From contig NC_091369.1 in the NCBI RefSeq assembly GCF_038502225.1, positions 9,018,305 through 9,082,304 of the forward strand: a stretch of 64,000 nucleotides of DNA. Reading direction: 5' to 3'. Shown in pieces: positions 33,291 through 45,196 of this stretch (positions within the stretch are counted from its first letter, which is position 1; every line of letters begins with the position of its first letter). The translations under genes were made by a program, and so were the position numbers. The notes under the pieces are model-generated. The model was not told where the DNA came from. It was given only the letters and a program-made list of their open reading frames with translations, and searched no databases. Source of the DNA: Cherax quadricarinatus. Its lineage: Eukaryota > Arthropoda > Malacostraca > Decapoda > Parastacidae.

Positions 33291-34269
33291 TTTTTTTCAA
33301 CAAGTCGGCCGTCTCCCACCGAGGCAGGGTGACCCAAAAAAGAAAGAAAATCCCCAAAAAGAAAATACTTTCATTATCATTCAACACTTTCACCACACTC
33401 ACACATTATCACTGTTTTTGCAGAGGTGCTCAGAATACAACAGTTTAGAAGCATATACGTATAAAGATACACAACATATCCCTCCAAACTGCCAATATCC
33501 CAAACCCCTCCTTTAAAGTGCAGGCATTGTACTTCCCATTTCCAGGACTCAAGTCCGACTATATGAAAATAACCGGTTTCCCTGAATCCCTTCACTAAAT
33601 ATTACCCTGTTCACACTCCAACAGACCGTCAGGTCCCAAGTATCATTCGCCTCCATTCACTATCTAACACGCTCACGCACGCTTGCTGGAAGTCCATGCC
33701 CCTCGCCCAGAAAACCTCTTTTAACCCCTCTCTCCAACCCTTTCGAGGACGACCCCTACCCCGCCTTCCTTTCCCTATAGATTTATATGCTTTCCATGTC
33801 ATTCTACTTTGATCCATTCTCTCTAAATGACTAAACCACCTCAACAACCCCTCTTCTGCCCTCTGACTAATACTTTTATTAACTCCACACCTTTTCCTAA
33901 TTTCCACACTCCGAATTTTCTGCATAATATTTACACCACACATTGCCCTTAGACAGGACATCCCCACTGCCTCCAACCGTCTCCTCGCTGCTGCATTTAC
34001 CACCCAAGCTTCACATCCACATAAGAGTGTTGGTACTACTATACTTTCATACATTCCCTTCTTTGCCTCCATAGATAACGTTTTTTTGACTCCACTTATA
34101 CCTCAACGCACCACTCACCTTTTTTCCCTCATCAATTCTATGATTAACCTCATCCTTCATAAACCCATCCGCCGACACGTCAACTCCCAAGTATCTGAAA
34201 ACATTCACTTCTTCCATACTCCTCCTCCTCAATTTGGTATCCAATTTTTCTTTAAATCATTTGATACCC
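33291..34269 (-). mobile_element. Nested RTE family C copy with 10-bp TSD
   Basis: A 5'-truncated family C copy (poly-T, 3' UTR, then C-terminal coding up to the KLDIKL-like block) inserted into an older copy of the same family in the same orientation. TCATGCATTT flanks it at 33281-33290 and 34270-34279. The host sequence is exactly contiguous across the gap (NKCM on one side, KEGKVP on the other). Confidence 0.88.
33629..34244 (-). pseudogene. C-terminal RTE coding region of the nested copy
   Basis: Two overlapping minus-strand frames encode MEEVNVFRYLGVDVSADGFM, KDEVNHRIDEGKKVSGALRY, then (after a frameshift near 34080) MYESIVVPTLLCGCEAWVVN, LRWFSHLERMDQSRMTWKAY and GRGRPRKGWREGLKEVFWAR. 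These are the RTE thumb and C-terminal region. The catalytic FADD box is not included in this truncated copy. Confidence 0.8.
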
Positions 34270-35618
34270 TCATGCATTTATTAAACAAAAATACCAACCA
34301 CTCCAACACAAGATCCCCTCCCCCCTGCTTTTAACATTTGTCATGATCCCGTCAGTTCCTGCTGCTTTACCCCCTTTCATTCTACGTAATGCCTCATGCA
34401 CCTCCCCCCCACTCACATCCTGCTCTTCTTCACTCCTAAAAGATGTCATACCTCCCTGGCCAGTGCATGAAAGTACCGCCTCTTTCATCACCGACATTTA
34501 AAAGTTCCTCAAAATATTCCCGCCATCTACCCAATACCTCCAGCTCCCCGTCTATTAACTCCCTTACTGTTTTTAACTGACAAATCCATTCGTTCCCTAG
34601 GCTTTCTTAACATGTTTATCTCGCTCCACTTTTTTTTTTATTTTCAGCAAAATTTCTTGCCAGTGCCTCTCCCACTATTTCATCTGCTCTCCTTTTGCAC
34701 TCTCTCACCACTCTCTTCACCTTTCTTTTACTCTACATATACACTGCTCTTCTTACAACACTTCTGCTGTGTAAAAAACCTCTCATAAGCTACCTTTTTC
34801 TCTTTTATCACACCCTTTACTTCATTCCACCAATCACTCCTCTTTCCTCCTGCCCCCACCCTCCTATATCCACAAATTTCTGCCCCACATTCTAATACTG
34901 TATTTTCAAAATTATCCCAACCCTCTTCAACCCCTTCCCCCTCCACAATTCATACTTGCATTATCCCACACTTCTGCCAATAGTTGCTTATATCTCACCC
35001 GAACTTCCTCCTCCCTTAGTTTATACACTTTCACCTCTCTTACTTGCTGTTGCCATTTTCTTTTTGTCCCATCTACCTCTTACTCTAACTGTAGCTACAA
35101 CTAAATAATTATCCGATACATCCGTAGCCCCTCTATAAACATGTAGAGCCTGAAGCCTACCCATCAACATATAATCTAACAAACTACTTTCATTACGTGC
35201 TGTATCATACCTTATATACTTATCCTCTTTTTTTCATAAAATATGTATTACTTATTACCAAACCTCTTTCTACACATAGCTCAATTAAAGGCTCCCCATT
35301 TTCATTTACCCCTGGCACCCCAAATTTACCTACTACTCCCTCCACAACATTTTTACCCACTTTAGCATTGAGATCCCCAACCACAAGTACTCTCTCACTT
35401 GGTTCAAAACTCCCCACGCACTCAACATTTCCCAAAATCTCTCTCTCCTCTACATTCTCTCTTCTCCAGGTGCATAAGCACTTACTATAACCCACTTTTC
35501 ACACCCAACCATTATTTTACACCACATAATCCTTGAATTTATACATTTATATTCCCTCTATTGTTTCTCAAATATGATGCTGTCAGGCAAAGGAATTATA
35601 CAAAATGACAATGCTAAT

Positions 35619-35842
35619 TTTTTTTTTCAACACATCGGTCGTCTCCCACCCAGGCAGGGTGACCCAAAAAGAAAATACTTTCAGCATTCAACACTTTCAC
35701 CTCACTCATATATAATCACTGTCTGCAGAGGCGCTCAGATACGACAGTTTAAAAGTTAACCTCCAAACTGCCAATATCCCAAACCCCTCCTTTAAAGTGC
35801 AGGCATTGTACTTCCCATTTCCAGGACTCAAGTCCAGCTAAC
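35619..35842 (-). mobile_element. RTE family C 3' UTR fragment (C3)
   Basis: Poly-T, caacacatcggtcgtctccc, aggcagggtgacccaaaaag, acccctcctttaaagtgcag, gcattgtacttcccatttcc and aggactcaagtccagct. Truncated before the coding region. Confidence 0.88.
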
Positions 35843-36821
35843 CATGTAAAAATGGTTATATGGGCAACTGGTTACTTATGAATTATAGGCAAAATTTTGA
35901 GCCCTAAAGGTATGGCAGATATATGTTGAGTGTGCTAGAAATATTAGACCCTGGCTCACACAGTATTTTAACGCCTCTATTCCTAAATTTACTATGATGT
36001 CTTTGTTTCAAGTTTTACCATATATCTTCTTTCCTAGTTATTGCAATGTTTCAACGTTCCTCTTGCACTGTCCTTCCTTCAGTGCAAACTCTGCCATTTT
36101 CGGTGTGTAGCCCTGCTTGCCGCAAGGTTTTCCTGATGTAAATATGAAATTATTTTGATTCTTCTGAGTTTAATTCTGTCTGCTTCCGTCCTAATTTGTA
36201 GATATTCAATTTCTAACCTTTCAATTTTTTTACATTAGGTTTGTTCTATACATTTCTCATGCTTATGAGTGGTGGAACTTAAGCGAGAGTGAGAGGACTG
36301 AATGGTCGAGACGAGTTGGGAATGGAAGGGAGACTTGGGAGATGTGGGAGTTAATGTTTGTATTTAACAAGATTGGGTACATCTGCAGTGTTCTGCAGAT
36401 GTATCCAATTAGTGGGAACAAAAGCTAGCCAGGTTTCTGTCATATTCCATCACACAGGACAAAGCTCATAGAAGAGTTCAAATCCGTCAGCCTGAGCTGG
36501 TAAGACTTCAGTAGGGCAACGAAGATATCCTCAAGCATTTCAACAAGGAAACTTTAAAGGTTTCTTTCCAGCATAGCTAGTTACTATCACTTATGAACTG
36601 CCATCTCTGGTGTGAATGTGGGCTGGTTGGTGCCGAGCACTAGTCAAGGAGAAGCATTGACATACAAAGCTTATATAGAGGTTCAAGAGGTTTAACATGG
36701 TTGCTGTTCTATATGTTGAGTCTCCAAAATGGCAATGTACTCTTTGATTTTTTTCCTTTGTTACAGGGATTGTGTAATGGTACTGGCAGGAGAAATTTTA
36801 CTTTTACAGTCGACTAACATC
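35843..36821. other. Unique spacer
   Basis: No gene supported. Contains near-direct copies of a tctgcagtgttctgcagatg-like sequence around 36379-36402, which can form a short hairpin. Confidence 0.45.
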
Positions 36822-36968
36822 CATTTTTTTTTTTTTTTTAAATTTGTAGGTGAACATAGGCTGCAGATATAAGGAGACTTGCGCATACGTCTAGGCCTGC
36901 CTGCGAATAGAACCCGCGTACCTTTGGTTGCCAACTAAATGTTCTACAACTAAACTATAGGCCACCTC
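36822..36968 (-). mobile_element. tRNA-derived SINE
   Basis: On the minus strand a tRNA-like head carries an A box (tatagtttagttg, 36948-36960) and a B box (ggttctattcg, 36904-36914) about 46 nt apart, as in a tRNA gene. Next comes a body (acgtatgcgcaagtctcctt, atatctgcagcctatgttca) and a poly-A tail (poly-T at 36822-36840 on the plus strand). The body recurs at 49548-49605. The head lacks clean cloverleaf pairing, so it is a SINE and not a tRNA gene. Confidence 0.75.
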
Positions 36969-37818
36969 AATAATGCCAAATTCCGTGACATTTCTTAATC
37001 TCTGTGAGTCTTGGGCAACAAGACCACCCTATGTGAGATTACGAGATTCCACATACCTACATTCACATTATCTCCACTCTGTTCCTTGCTCTTTTACTTT
37101 CCAAGTTCGATATCAATTTCCCTACTCAGCTTCTGTTAAGTAATTTTTTACTCCCAGAGTGCACCATGCCTTGGCTTGTCAACGATCATTATAACCATAA
37201 TTTTGTCCCTCTAAACTTTCTTTTTCCATTAAGCTGATCTAGTACCAATAGCTTCGATAGTCATTTCTTCGGTCGCTTGCTTAATTTCCTTATCCTTCAT
37301 GACTTAAACAAAGATCGTACTTGGCTAATACACTTCATCCACAATCTTCTCAATTCCGTTATTACAGTCACTTGCGGTATCTAGCTCTCCCTCTTCCAAA
37401 CGTCTAGAACCCGCCCGTTTCCTTAAAATAATTGAAATAGGTTCTAGTCTCTGCTCAAGCGTCTTTAATTAAAATTCCATTTTCTTGACGGTTTTGTTAT
37501 TATCAAGTCAATTTTTTCATCCACAGCTACCTCAATATAACGCTTGCGTGCGTGTATGAACGAACCAAAACGTTTTATTATAATCCCAGCCGTAAATGCA
37601 TAATATTAAGCAGGAAAATCAAAATGTCATTTAACACTGGTCAGTAATAGGAACCAACCCGCATGAAGACGTGGACAGGAAAAAAAAAAGTTTTCTATAT
37701 ATTTCGACCTTGATCATAGCTCCTTATTATCATAATACCAAGGATGAGAAAAAAATAGTACCAGGGCAGCGCCTGGCTGAAGCCTCTCAAAAAATCCCTC
37801 AGCTCCCTAAATTAAATA
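36969..37818. other. Unique spacer
   Basis: No gene, RNA or repeat recognised. A TTTATT at about 37575 could be a minus-strand poly-A signal for the gene to its right, but nothing else supports that. Confidence 0.4.
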
Positions 37819-37935
37819 CTAATAATAATAATGCTGCTTCAAAACAGGTCTGCTAGCCACCTTTCCAACCAAATAGTCACCGCTAAGCCCTCCAGTACAG
37901 AAATTCTGGCGCCACACCTGCTTAATACTAGTATA
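37819..37935 (-). CDS. Possible further exon of the PEBP-like gene (weak)
   Basis: On the minus strand a strong acceptor (cgtcttttttcag) at 37948-37936 is followed by an open phase-0 segment of 38 codons plus stop. It contains FCTGGLSGDYLVGKVASRP. The GDYLVGKVASRP stretch loosely resembles the PEBP segment before the conserved GLHRY motif, but GLHRY itself is absent and the end (HYYY, stop) falls in a trinucleotide run. It could be a real exon with an internal donor (ggaaag/gtggct), or chance. Position, strand and phase fit the upstream exon at 38088-38180. Confidence 0.3.
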   Translation of the reverse strand, partial: YTSIKQVWRQNFCTGGLSGDYLVGKVASRPVLKQHYYY

Positions 37936-38087
37936 CTGAAAAAAGACGATATATGAATACAATGAATACAATAAATATATAAATGCAATGACTGCAATCA
38001 TACTGTATAAAATTGACAATTACTACGAAAAGAATGCAACCCTGCGAGAACACGGTCAACACATTAACAAATAGAACATTCATTTAC

Positions 38088-38180
38088 CCTGATAGCCCAG
38101 CGCAGCCAGTGCAGATACACCTTATCAACATCTTGATTTTCAGCATCAGGGTCGACCATCATCACGGTGTAGAGTTTTGC
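38088..38180 (-). CDS. PEBP-like exon with the DPDA motif
   Basis: A 93-bp phase-0 exon between a good acceptor (gtttctttcag) and the donor AGG/GTAAATG. It encodes 31 residues: AKLYTVMMVDPDAENQDVDK then VYLHWLRWAIR. PEBP (phosphatidylethanolamine-binding) proteins have YTLxMxDPDAPS...HW.V.NI here, so the LYTV-M-VDPDA core and the downstream HW are diagnostic; Glu replaces the usual Pro after DPDA. PEBPs bind anionic ligands in a pocket formed partly by this Asp-Pro-Asp loop. It follows exons at 56264-56347 and 57190-58117 on the same strand, across an ~18-kb intron. Confidence 0.75.
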
Positions 38181-38304
38181 CTGAAAGAAACATGAGAATT
38201 TAAATCTGAGAAGTTTGTGGCTACAACTTAAACAAGTTTGTCTGTACGTCAAACAATAACGTTCTCTCTCTCTCACACACACACACACACACGTACATAT
38301 ATAA

Positions 38305-38665
38305 TAGGGGTCGTCATAAGAAAAGGCTGGAAAGAGGGAGTAACGGAAGTTTTGTTTGCAAGGGGCTTGGACATACGAAAACATATTTTAGCGTGTTAGA
38401 TAGCAGTGAGTGGAGACAAACAGTTTTTAGGACCTAACGAGCTGTTGGAGTGTTAGCAAGGTAATATTTTGTGAAGGGATTCAGGGCAAACCGGTTAACT
38501 AGACTTCAGTCCTAGAGGTGGGAAGAACAGTACCTGCACTCTGAAGGAAGGGTTTGGGAATTTTGCTGTTTGGAGGGATATATGTAAACCGTGGTATCTG
38601 CTCGCCTCTGGCAAGACAGTGATAGTGTGAATAATGGTGAAAGTGTTTCTTTTCCGCCAACCCTT
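38305..38665 (+). mobile_element. RTE family C 3' fragment (C4)
   Basis: Starts in the extreme C-terminal codons (aggggtcgtc...ggctggaaagagggagtaac, the GRPRKGWREGV region), then 3' UTR landmarks ggaagaacagtacctgcact, ggaagggtttgggaattttg and cgcctctggcaagacagtg. More diverged than the other copies. Confidence 0.8.
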
Positions 38666-38735
38666 AGTCCATAACGAATATATTTTACTTTTACTTGCCC
38701 ACTGTTACGTTAATGTATGTATGTATGTATGTGTA

Positions 38736-39904
<1,169 letters not shown>

Positions 39905-42230
39905 TTTATTTATTTATAAATTTTAGCATACATACAGAGGTACAAAAAAATACAGGTAAGAGCAGCATGCCAAAGCCACTTATATGCATAGCATTACGGG
40001 CTGGCTTAAAATTAACTTAAGATTAACTAAGCAATGATGAAATCAGTGATAAGACATTATTGTAAACAGATAACTATAAAATACAAATGAGTATTACAAA
40101 GACAGGTCATGTGGTTGCATGCATTGCTGTTCATTCAGGTAGTGTATTTAAAAAAAAATAAAGTTAGGTTTACCATTTGTGTGATATAATTGTGAGTAAC
40201 ATTTAGGATATACAATTTATATGGTTCAGTTATTCAGTATTTATTTGGTTTTGAGTGAGTAAGTGAACTTTGAGAAGAGACTTGAATTTATAAACAGGTA
40301 GTGTTTCTTTTATATTTACAGGTAATGAATTCCAGATTTTAGGGCCTTTTATGTGCATTGAGTTTTTGCATAGCGTGAGATGGACACGAGGAACATCAAA
40401 GAGTGATCTGTGCCTTGTATTATGGTCATGTGTTCTGTTGAGGTTGGCAAGGAGATGTTTGAGGGGAGGGTTAATATCAGAGTTAAGTGTTCTATGTATG
40501 TAATAGGTGCAATGATAAGTATGGATATTTTGTATGGTGAGTAGGTTGAGTGTTTTGAATATTGGTGGAGTGTGCTGCCTGTAGTGAGAATTTGTTATCA
40601 TTCTAACTGCAGCCTTTTGTTGGGTAATTAGTGGTCTGAGATGGTTAGTTGTTGTTGAGCCCCATGCACAAATTCCATAGGTGAGATAGGGGTAAATAAG
40701 AGAGTGATAAAGGGCCAGGAGGGCTGACTGTGAAACATAGTACCGTATCTTCGATAGTATGCCTACAGTCTTGGAAATTTTCTTAGAAATTTGTTGTATA
40801 TGTGTATGAAATTTGAGTCTATTATCGAGGTGGATTCCTAAGAATTTTCCCTCTGTTAGCTTTGTGATAGGTGATCCGTTTATCGTTATGTTAAGAGGTA
40901 CATCTGTAGCTCTGCTACCAAACTGAATGAAGTAGGTTTTGTCAATGTTTAGTGTAAGTTTGTTAGTCCTCATCCAGGTAGATATTTTCTGTAATTCGGT
41001 GTTTACAGTATTGGCTAGCGTGACTGGGCTCGGGTGAGAGAAGACGTATGTGGTGTCATCTGCAAAAAGTGTGGGTTTGAGTAATTGCGAAGCATTTGGT
41101 AGGTCATTTATGTATAGGAGAAAGAGAAGAGGGCCAAGGACACTTCCCTGTGGGACACCAACTGTAATTGGTTGTGCGGAAGAGCTTGCCCCATTTGCGT
41201 ACACATATTGGCTTCTGTTGCTGAGGTAAGACTTGAGGTAGTTGAGGGAGTGCCCTCTAATACCATAGTGTGACAATTTTACGTGGAGCAAGTCATGGTC
41301 AACTGTATCAAAAGCTTTACGTAAGTCAATGAAGATCCCCAGTGGGACTTCTTTTTTCTCTATTGCAGTGTATATATGTTCAAGCATGTGTATAATAGCA
41401 TCATTAGTATTTTTATTAGGCCTGAATCCAAATTGGCAGGGGTTGAGAATGTTATGGGAGATGAGGTAGGAGTAGATTCGTTTATGAATTAATTTTTCGA
41501 AGATTTTTGAGAGAGGGTGTAAATTGGATATTGGCCTATAGTTATTCAACTCTGTTTGGTCTCCTCCTTTATGGATCGGGGTGACCCTTGCTATTTTGAG
41601 AACTGTAGGGAAGGTGGAGGATTCAATGGATTTGTTAAAGAGTGTTGCAATGATTGGTGATAGTACTTGTGACGCTTTTTTGTATATAAAGGGTGGTAAG
41701 GTATTTAAATCTCCTGCCTTGTTTTTCAGTGCGTTGATAATAAAGGAGACTTCATATGGGTTAGTCGGAGCCAGGAACAGTGTGTTCGGGTAGTTGCCAG
41801 TGAGGTAGTCATTTGGTGGGGTATCTGAGCTTGGGATATTATTGGCAAGGTTTTGACCTATAGTGGAAAAGAAATCATTGAGTCTGTTTGCTGTTTCTGT
41901 TGGTGGGAGTTGGGGTTCATCTGATTTTGCTAATTTTATTTCGCTATGTCGTGATATCTTTTTTGTTCCCAGAATTTCTGGTAGGGTCTTCCAGGTCTTT
42001 TTTATATCACCTCGTAAGTTGGATAATCTGTTCTCATAATACAATTTTTTTGCCCTTCTTATCAGGCTGGTTAGGATTGACGAGTAACGTTTTGTTTGGT
42101 CTCTGGTTATGTGACCCATTCTGTACTGTTTTTCATATCGGTGTTTTGTATTTATGGATTTGAGAATGCTGGGTGTTAGCCAGGGACTGTTCAGTCTCTT
42201 AGCTGTCATCTGTTTAGTTTTTTTAGGGCA
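39905..42230 (-). mobile_element. LINE family D, 5'-truncated, intact RT frame
   Basis: A non-LTR element on the minus strand, inside the ~18-kb PEBP intron and in the same orientation as the gene. The 659-codon RT frame (40230-42209) is followed by a ~320-bp 3' UTR with a short A/T-rich end near 39905. No endonuclease is present, so the element is 5'-truncated. The absence of stops or frameshifts over 2 kb makes it the youngest-looking LINE in the window. Confidence 0.88.
40230..42209 (-). CDS. Reverse transcriptase of LINE D (659 aa)
   Basis: Uninterrupted frame with all central RT blocks: VTPIHKGGDQTELNNYRPIS (residues ~210-229), CQFGFRPNKNTNDAI (~258), IFIDLRKAFDTVDHDLL (~288), GVPQGSVLGPLLFLLYINDL (~345) and FADDTTYVFS (~380, catalytic Asp pair). 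Then the thumb block (STWMRTNKLTLNIDKT) and a C-terminal region with SLIYPYLTYGICAWGS and GPKIWNSLPVNIK. The motif spacing is that of CR1/L2/Rex-type non-LTR elements; the clade is an inference. The first Met lies just inside the linker that normally follows the endonuclease, so the protein is an N-terminally truncated ORF2. No expression evidence can be read from the sequence. Confidence 0.88.
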   Translation of the reverse strand: MTAKRLNSPWLTPSILKSINTKHRYEKQYRMGHITRDQTKRYSSILTSLIRRAKKLYYENRLSNLRGDIKKTWKTLPEILGTKKISRHSEIKLAKSDEPQLPPTETANRLNDFFSTIGQNLANNIPSSDTPPNDYLTGNYPNTLFLAPTNPYEVSFIINALKNKAGDLNTLPPFIYKKASQVLSPIIATLFNKSIESSTFPTVLKIARVTPIHKGGDQTELNNYRPISNLHPLSKIFEKLIHKRIYSYLISHNILNPCQFGFRPNKNTNDAIIHMLEHIYTAIEKKEVPLGIFIDLRKAFDTVDHDLLHVKLSHYGIRGHSLNYLKSYLSNRSQYVYANGASSSAQPITVGVPQGSVLGPLLFLLYINDLPNASQLLKPTLFADDTTYVFSHPSPVTLANTVNTELQKISTWMRTNKLTLNIDKTYFIQFGSRATDVPLNITINGSPITKLTEGKFLGIHLDNRLKFHTHIQQISKKISKTVGILSKIRYYVSQSALLALYHSLIYPYLTYGICAWGSTTTNHLRPLITQQKAAVRMITNSHYRQHTPPIFKTLNLLTIQNIHTYHCTYYIHRTLNSDINPPLKHLLANLNRTHDHNTRHRSLFDVPRVHLTLCKNSMHIKGPKIWNSLPVNIKETLPVYKFKSLLKVHLLTQNQINTE

Positions 42231-44412
42231 GTGCTTGTTATAAAGGTATTGGGTCTTCCGTTATGTCATCCGTCAGCGAACTTTCCCTATCATAAGCTTA
42301 CAAAAGTATATAAACGTAGTCAAATATCAACGTATAATCAGACCCAAATGAGGCTATTTATGGAAAGGTTTAAGGCAGTGCAACTAATGTCGGTCGTGGA
42401 TTTGGTGAAGTGTTATTCAAACCAGTTTTTTAAATGTGTATACGACATTACTCTCAAATGCTTCAAGTACACTTATTTGGTAGTTTTAACAAATGACTGT
42501 TTCTTAATATATTAAAATTTTTTTGTTTCTTTGGTAGCCCTTTTATTTTTTACTATTTTTCAATCAGTTTTCCATTAATATTATAATATTCTCAGAAAGT
42601 TAAAGCGGGCCGAGTCATTCAAAGCTGTTGTGCCTTATAGAGGACAACCGTAGACGGAAATATGAGGGGTGAGAGAAGGCAGCAATAGTTGGTGCAGTAA
42701 ATTAGTTTCCGTTAAGAACTTTTGCTTGAACCTGAATTATAGGTGAGAGTTTCAGAGAATGCAGACAGTAATAGGCATGCGGAACGTGCTTACTAGTTTG
42801 CAGGTTTATTGACCTGAACAGAATAATGACCAGGGATATAACAAGAGACGACCTTTTATGTCTGCTGAAGATGCGACAACAGCCAGTGTCGAATGTGGAC
42901 AGGGGATGAGAGGAATCAAAATATCGCTTGTAACAAATAAGGTAGATGGTAAACATGTATATGACGGAAGTGAAGAGTGGGTGTAATTCTGCTGTGAAAA
43001 AAACTGCCATGTGAGCTAAATTAAGAGCGTTTGTGATTTCTCACAGTAATGTGATAAATCAAGAATGCGTTTGGAATGTCAGTATTTTTCACTACAGAGA
43101 AGCGAGATTTCAAAGTCGACGAAGGGAAGAGCATATTTGGAACACATGAATTGCTCAGTCAGACGAAATTATAAAGTCACCTCTCTCATACTTTGCCTTG
43201 GAAGACAAATTCATCTCGTCTACAAGGTTTTATTCATATATTTACCTCTCGGAATGAGTATTGTTTTTGTCGCTAGGCGCTCGACACTCCAGTTTATCAT
43301 TTACCATCAAATACTAGTTACTAAACTATGGAATATTCTACACAAGAATGTACCAGTTTCTTAGCGAGCACGACTTTCTGGCATTGAAACTAATGATATA
43401 CAAATTAGAAAAAAAAAAAGTTGCTTTAAGTCTCCTTAGCTTTAAATTATAACTAATATCGTTACTTTGCTTTCACTAACTGTGGAGTTCGTAAAATAAT
43501 TTTCGTTCTCATTTCCCATTCTGATATATAGTGTTTTGCATTTGCAAAGTGGCTATTATTATGCTTTTTATTAATCGAGAATAATAGGTTGTCTTATCTG
43601 GTTTGCAAGGTTTAAATTTATTACTCTTATTCTTCTTAAGTTCTGACACTGACGAATCTGTCATATTGTTCGGTACAACCTATTAATGTAATTTGGTGCA
43701 AATCAGTTTTTTTTTTTTTAATTTCTGATAAACACCTGTTTATTGCGTGTAAATCATGCATTCGAGCTTTTTAAAGACGTTTCTGACGTAATATAAAGGG
43801 CGCTAGTACCGAAGTCTAGGAAGCATATTTCGTGTTAAATGGGCATATCGTGGTACCCAGCTTCTCAAATTCGATGACTCTCGCAAGAATAAGTTTTATA
43901 CTCGACATAGCACAAGGTAGGAGTGTGCAAACTGTTACTATATGATACGCAACTCTTCTTACTAATTCTAAAAGGACTATTAATTGACTATTGTATCATT
44001 TTCTCATGTAAATCTGCAACATTACAGTGCAAATATTCAACAAATGACATAAATACGGGGCCCCAGACCCATTTTAAACATATACTTTGCTATATTTCAC
44101 TCTCTCGTTCTGCCTCTTTTACCTTTTCGTTCTAGTCTGACTCTTTTACTCGTGCCTTTCAGTCCTACTTCCTCTCTTTCACATCTACTCTGCGTCCCTC
44201 TTACTCTCGTCTTTCCCTGCTCCCATTTAAACAAACAGGAGATGGGGGTCAACCGCCTTAAAGCTGAACTCCCAAGTACTCTCCTGGATATTACCCTGGA
44301 AGCCGTGTTTGCTAAACTACATACTGTTAAAGTACATAGTGTTGGACAAAATAAATGGGAAGTATTTCCATATTTATAAAACTTATCGGGTGTAGTCTAT
44401 CGACTTCACGAG
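42231..44412. other. Intronic unique sequence
   Basis: About 2.2 kb of AT-rich DNA with short frames only. No gene, RNA or repeat family recognised. Confidence 0.5.
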
Positions 44413-44448
44413 GGTTATTAACACGGCTTGTAAGCCGCGTTAATAACC
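44413..44448. other. 17-bp-arm hairpin
   Basis: ggttattaacacggctt is followed after two bases by aagccgcgttaataacc. It is complementary except for one G:T-type mismatch. It stands alone, with no element body recognised. Confidence 0.7.
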
Positions 44449-45110
44449 AAGCATATTTTAGGCCCTAAAATAGAGATTAAAGTGCTCTCAGAGCATATAC
44501 ACTAAGATACACACCTCGATACATAAGCTTAATAAATAAATGGTAAATGGATATAAATATGAAATATCTCGTACTGATAAATGGGTCTTCTATATATCCC
44601 ATTGTTCTTGTGCTCTTTTACATTCCAAATTAAGATAAGCAGAGGTCAACTGAGGGACAAGTATAGGTCAGAGCACACGCCCTAAAGTCGGCTGCTGTGG
44701 GAGCCAGAGATCAAATGAGTGACGACTCTGAGTTCCGACGCAGCACAACCGGAAGTGAGTGCGACCATCGGATCAATAGAACCATCTTTTGGTCGTAGAG
44801 TAATAAACACGCAAGTCTAACAAAAAATAAAAATAAAAAGTCACGCAAAGGACAACAGTTGCATGAAACTAGATGATTAAGCTAATTTTCAAAAATTATT
44901 ATTGCCATAAATTTCCAAATATGTTCATTCATTGATCTTAGGAAACGGAAATTTGTCATGCAATCCAACAAATAAGAAATATATGCCATGACAGAATCAA
45001 TCTTGCATCTGATACAGAAACTTTCATGTTCACCAAATATACAAAATTAGTTTAGGGTAAATGATAGTTTCGGTACGCTAAAGGTAATAATGAATCCAGG
45101 AGGTGAGTTG
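44449..45110. other. Intronic unique sequence
   Basis: Nothing recognised. Confidence 0.45.
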
Positions 45111-45112
45111 CT

Positions 45113-45196
45113 ATTGGTTGACGTCCTGATGACGTCACGCGCGTGGGAGGGTTCATTCACAAATCGTGACGCAGGCAGCCGGGAGTAATGACGTCA
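45113..45196. promoter_or_regulatory. CRE-like cluster with inverted CCAAT
   Basis: In a GC-richer island (about 45110-45260) ATTGG occurs at 45114-45118, followed by TGACGTCC (45119-45126), TGACGTCA (45130-45137) and TGACGTCA (45189-45196). TGACGTCA is the full ATF/CREB palindrome. Three within 78 bp next to a CCAAT motif is typical of a promoter or enhancer. No transcript start or first exon could be placed, so the target gene is unknown; it lies in the PEBP intron. Confidence 0.45.

Larger units (their letters stand above)
31599..35580 (-). mobile_element. RTE family C element, split by a nested copy
   Basis: Antisense non-LTR element. From left to right: poly(T) (the 3' poly-A tail), 3' UTR (cgtctcccaccgaggcaggg), C-terminal region, RT palm back to the KEGKVP position at 33281; then a nested copy (33291-34269); then the host resumes at LFNKCM and continues upstream through KGGKAAGTDGIM, the linker region (VRECKRRADEI-like) and part of an AP-type endonuclease with SAYAPG-like and VVGDLNAKVG blocks (about 35220-35560). 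It is 5'-truncated within the endonuclease and full of frameshifts. It is the only family C copy here that keeps endonuclease sequence. Confidence 0.88.

Noticed and set aside
33281..34279. An internal deletion in a tandem RTE copy
   Set aside because: The 10-bp duplication and exact continuity of host coding across the segment fit a nested insertion better.
36904..36968. A genuine tRNA gene on the minus strand
   Set aside because: A and B boxes are present, but acceptor and anticodon stems do not pair cleanly, and a SINE body plus poly-A tail follow.
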